This document shows, one piece after another, positions 61,619 to 64,000 of a stretch of 64,000 bases of DNA (position 1 is its first letter; each line of letters opens with the position of its first letter). The DNA lies in assembly GCA_041660405.1 (NCBI GenBank), contig JBAZWL010000015.1, forward strand, positions 41,157 to 105,156. Direction: 5' to 3'. The stretch is from Taibaiella sp041660405 (lineage in GTDB: Bacteria > Bacteroidota > Bacteroidia > Chitinophagales > Chitinophagaceae). Made by a program: the position numbers and the translations under genes. Below the pieces are notes generated by a model, which was not told where the DNA came from, did no database searches, and saw only the letters and a program-made list of their open reading frames with translations.

Positions 61619-62632
61619 TTGAGCCAGGAAAGCAATATTATAACGGAACCCCTAACCATAAATGCCCTTTCGGGTACAAACGATATTATGCTTTGTTTAT
61701 CTATAATAGTGCCTTTGCTCAATGAAGAAGAATCGTTGCCTGAACTTACAGAATGGATTGATAGGGTAGCAACGGCCAACCATCTTTCATACGAAATCAT
61801 ATTTATAGACGACGGTAGTACAGATAACAGCTGGCTGGTAATACAACAGCTGGCAGCTCAAAACCCTTCTGTAAAGGCAATAAAATTTCAACGGAATTAT
61901 GGAAAGAGTGCAGCATTGAACGAAGGCTTCAAAGCAGCGCAAGGCAAAGTAGTAATCACTATGGATGCCGACCTGCAGGATAGCCCCGATGAAATTCCTG
62001 GGTTATACAATATGATTATTGATGATGGATATGACCTGGTAAGTGGCTGGAAAAAGAAACGTTACGATAATGCCTTAACCAAAAATATTCCTTCCAAAAT
62101 ATACAATTCAGTTACCCGCAGAATGAGTGGCATTAAGTTGCACGATATGAATTGTGGGCTTAAGGCCTATAGAAAAAATGTAGTAAAAAGCATAGAAGTA
62201 TATAGCGAGATGCACCGTTACATTCCTGTACTGGCCAAAGGTGCAGGCTACAAGAAAATAGGAGAGAAGGTAGTGGAACATCGTGCACGAAAATTCGGGG
62301 TGTCCAAGTTTGGCCTCATCCGTTTTGTCAATGGCCCGCTTGATCTTGCCAGCATCCTGTTTGTAGGCCGTTACGGTAAAAAGCCGATGCAATTTTTTGG
62401 CTTGTTGGGTAGCATAATTTTCCTTTTAGGATTTATTGTTACTGCATATATGGTCTTTGCCCGTTTTGCCTTTACTGACTATTCTTTGTCCAACCGGCCT
62501 CCGTTTTACATAGCATTGACCTGCATGATACTCGGAACTATGTTTTTTCTTACAGGGTTTGTTGCCGAACTTGTAGTACGCAATGCTTCTGAAAGAAATC
62601 ACTATCTTATTGAAGAAAAATTGAAGGTTTGA
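61619..62632 (+). CDS. Glycosyltransferase family 2 with two C-terminal TM helices
   Basis: 337 residues if started at the TTG that directly follows the DUF4199 stop; an ATG at 61688 (MLCLSIIVPLLNEEESLP) gives 314 residues and may be the true start. GT2 motifs: SIIVPLLNEEESLPELTEW, FIDDGSTDNSW, TMDADLQDSPDEIP and the acceptor site region MNCGLKAY; two TM helices at the C-terminus (FFGLLGSIIFLLGFIVTAYM, ALTCMILGTMFFLTGFV). This is the layout of GtrB/dolichol-phosphate mannose synthase-like enzymes that charge polyprenyl phosphate, the donor used by the GT-C proteins elsewhere in the window. Confidence 0.92.
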   Translation: MSQESNIITEPLTINALSGTNDIMLCLSIIVPLLNEEESLPELTEWIDRVATANHLSYEIIFIDDGSTDNSWLVIQQLAAQNPSVKAIKFQRNYGKSAALNEGFKAAQGKVVITMDADLQDSPDEIPGLYNMIIDDGYDLVSGWKKKRYDNALTKNIPSKIYNSVTRRMSGIKLHDMNCGLKAYRKNVVKSIEVYSEMHRYIPVLAKGAGYKKIGEKVVEHRARKFGVSKFGLIRFVNGPLDLASILFVGRYGKKPMQFFGLLGSIIFLLGFIVTAYMVFARFAFTDYSLSNRPPFYIALTCMILGTMFFLTGFVAELVVRNASERNHYLIEEKLKV

Positions 62633-62699
62633 GAATAAATTATACGTCGAAGTATAAATCTCGCCCTGAAAATTTTATCTTAGTGCCCGGAATCAGAAT

Positions 62700-64000
62700 A
62701 TGCTCAGACAGACCCAGACCCAGAAATTAGCCCAGAAACTTTCTCCCCAACAGATTCAACTGATGAAACTGCTGCAGGTTCCCACTGCCAGTCTGGAAGA
62801 ACGCATTCAGGACGAACTGGAGAACAATCCTGCCCTTGACGTTGGTACTGATATAGAAAATGACCCTTATGGTCTAAACGAAAGCGATGATAAATCAGAG
62901 AAGACCAGGGATGATGAAGAGGGAGAATTTGAAAGCAATGATGAATTTGAAAATATTGATGTAAGCGATTACCTGAGAGATGAAAATGATATGCAGGGCG
63001 ACTATCATCTGAACGAAAGCAGGGACGATGATGATGAACCTAAAACGATTCCGGTAAAAGTTGAAACTACATTTTCGGATTATTTGAATGACCAGTTAGG
63101 CATGCTGGAGCTGGATGATCATACACAGGAAATAGCAGAACAGATTATAGGCAGCATTGACGATGATGGTTATCTAAGACGCGACGCCATATCTATTGCA
63201 GATGATCTGGCCTTTAACAGAAATATTTCAACAGACGAAAAAGAAGTAAAAGCGCTGATCCAAAAAATACAAGCTTTCGACCCTCCCGGCGTAGCTGCGC
63301 AGGACCTTAGGGAATGCTTGTTACTTCAATTGCAACGTTTAGGTACGCATAATCCTTCGGTAAGTATAGCTATTAAAGTACTTGCCGAATACTTCGAAGA
63401 ATTTACCAGAAAGCACTACGAAAGAATAAAGCAAAGACTTAAAATAACGGAAGACGAGTTCAGAGATGCGATAGCCGTTATTTTAAAACTCACCCCCAAA
63501 CCCGGAAGTGCTTTTGCCTCGGCAGATAAAGCAGGTACTTATATTATTCCTGACTTTTTTGTGTACAACAATAATGGCGTACTCGAGCTCACCTTAAATG
63601 CCCGCAATGCTCCGGAACTACGCGTTTCAGAAGGTTATAGGGATATGCTTAAAACCTACGATTCGGGACAGAAGAAAAATAAAAGTCAAAGGGAAGCACT
63701 GGTTTTTATCAAGCAAAAAATTGATGCTGCCAAATGGTTCATAGATGCTATAAAGCAAAGGCAACATACCTTGCTGGTAACTATGAATGCCATTATGAAT
63801 TACCAGGAAGAATTTTTTCTTACCGGGGATGAAGGATCTTTAAGGCCTATGATTCTTAAAGATATTGCGGACCGGATCAATATGGATATTTCTACCGTTT
63901 CGCGTGTAGCCAATAGTAAGTATGTACAGACCGAATACGGAACTTATGTTTTGAAATATTTCTTCTCCGAAGCCATAACAAATGATACCAGTGGCGAGGA
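62700..64000 (+). CDS. rpoN: RNA polymerase sigma-54 factor, N-terminal part
   Basis: The gene is cut by the window end after 433 codons. The N-terminal activator-interaction region TQKLAQKLSPQQIQLMKLLQVPTASLEERIQDELENNPAL (about residues 7-46) is unmistakable. An acidic linker follows (DVSDYLRDENDMQGDY...ESRDDDDE), then the core-binding domain (SDYLNDQLGMLELDDHTQEIAEQIIGSIDDDGYL, VAAQDLRECLLLQLQRLG) and PRPGSAFAS-like region, up to DIADRINMDISTVSRVANSKYVQTEYGTYVLKYFFSE. The HTH and RpoN box lie beyond the edge. Starts 67 bp after the GT2 gene. Confidence 0.96.
   Translation, partial: MLRQTQTQKLAQKLSPQQIQLMKLLQVPTASLEERIQDELENNPALDVGTDIENDPYGLNESDDKSEKTRDDEEGEFESNDEFENIDVSDYLRDENDMQGDYHLNESRDDDDEPKTIPVKVETTFSDYLNDQLGMLELDDHTQEIAEQIIGSIDDDGYLRRDAISIADDLAFNRNISTDEKEVKALIQKIQAFDPPGVAAQDLRECLLLQLQRLGTHNPSVSIAIKVLAEYFEEFTRKHYERIKQRLKITEDEFRDAIAVILKLTPKPGSAFASADKAGTYIIPDFFVYNNNGVLELTLNARNAPELRVSEGYRDMLKTYDSGQKKNKSQREALVFIKQKIDAAKWFIDAIKQRQHTLLVTMNAIMNYQEEFFLTGDEGSLRPMILKDIADRINMDISTVSRVANSKYVQTEYGTYVLKYFFSEAITNDTSGE

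Overview
The window reads as chromosome of a Bacteroidota bacterium, most likely family Chitinophagaceae. The reasons are: TAnnTTTG promoter boxes in front of many genes; type IX secretion tails (a gliding-motility-associated C-terminal domain and a type A-like sorting tail); the families DUF3109, DUF4199, DUF4920, LytTR regulators and outer-membrane beta-barrels; a SAM-I riboswitch ahead of a trans-sulfuration gene; and very weak Shine-Dalgarno signals. Base composition is moderate and even, with no phage, integrase, IS element, tRNA, rRNA or CRISPR seen.

Layout. 1-2.5 kb: end of a secreted LolA-like gene, an ABC-2 exporter (permease and ATPase) and a lipoprotein. 2.6-5.3 kb: accC, accB and efp. 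5.5-9.5 kb: a 2OG-Fe(II) oxygenase and two coupled multi-pass membrane glycosyltransferase-like genes. 9.6-10.6 kb: an ECF sigma factor and a probable membrane anti-sigma partner. 10.6-11.2 kb: a large 21-bp tandem array that inverts in its middle. 11.3-15.7 kb: ssb, a small zinc-ribbon protein, a TPR histidine kinase, a small protein and a LytTR regulator. 15.8-23 kb: PaaE-like reductase, comM, a NarL-type regulator, small proteins, a 22-bp array and an aspartate aminotransferase. 23.3-30.8 kb: lipoprotein, purD, DUF3109, mrp, DUF4920, a subclass B1 metallo-beta-lactamase and a membrane protein. 30.9-34.9 kb: atpG standing alone, kynU, lspA and a secreted intradiol dioxygenase with a sorting tail. 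35.2-40.8 kb: a methionine/threonine region made of the SAM riboswitch and terminator, a CGS-type enzyme, a Cys-rich 26-codon leader ORF behind its own promoter, an OsmC-like protein without cysteine, two homoserine dehydrogenase paralogues and a frameshifted peroxiredoxin between them. 41-50 kb: kup, ribF, a third array, a SprB-repeat surface protein, then plsC, DUF2520 and KdsC genes. 49.9-50.3 kb: RNase P RNA. 50.3-55.1 kb: lipoprotein, HPP protein, SRPBCC protein and sucA. 55.5-64 kb: OMP barrel, a 1,170-residue probable outer-membrane protein, a dihydroorotase homologue without metal ligands, DUF4199, a GT2 and the start of rpoN.

The strongest unexplained signal is in the intergenic DNA. 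Four arrays of different sequence share a 21-22 bp period (about two helical turns), and three of them have a palindromic core. Besides these there are several families of dispersed palindromes, most of them with GTCA...TGAC ends. The best candidates for undescribed regulation are the Cys-rich leader ORF before the OsmC/homoserine dehydrogenase genes and the EF-P with arginine at position 32. All identifications come from reading motifs; no database search was run.
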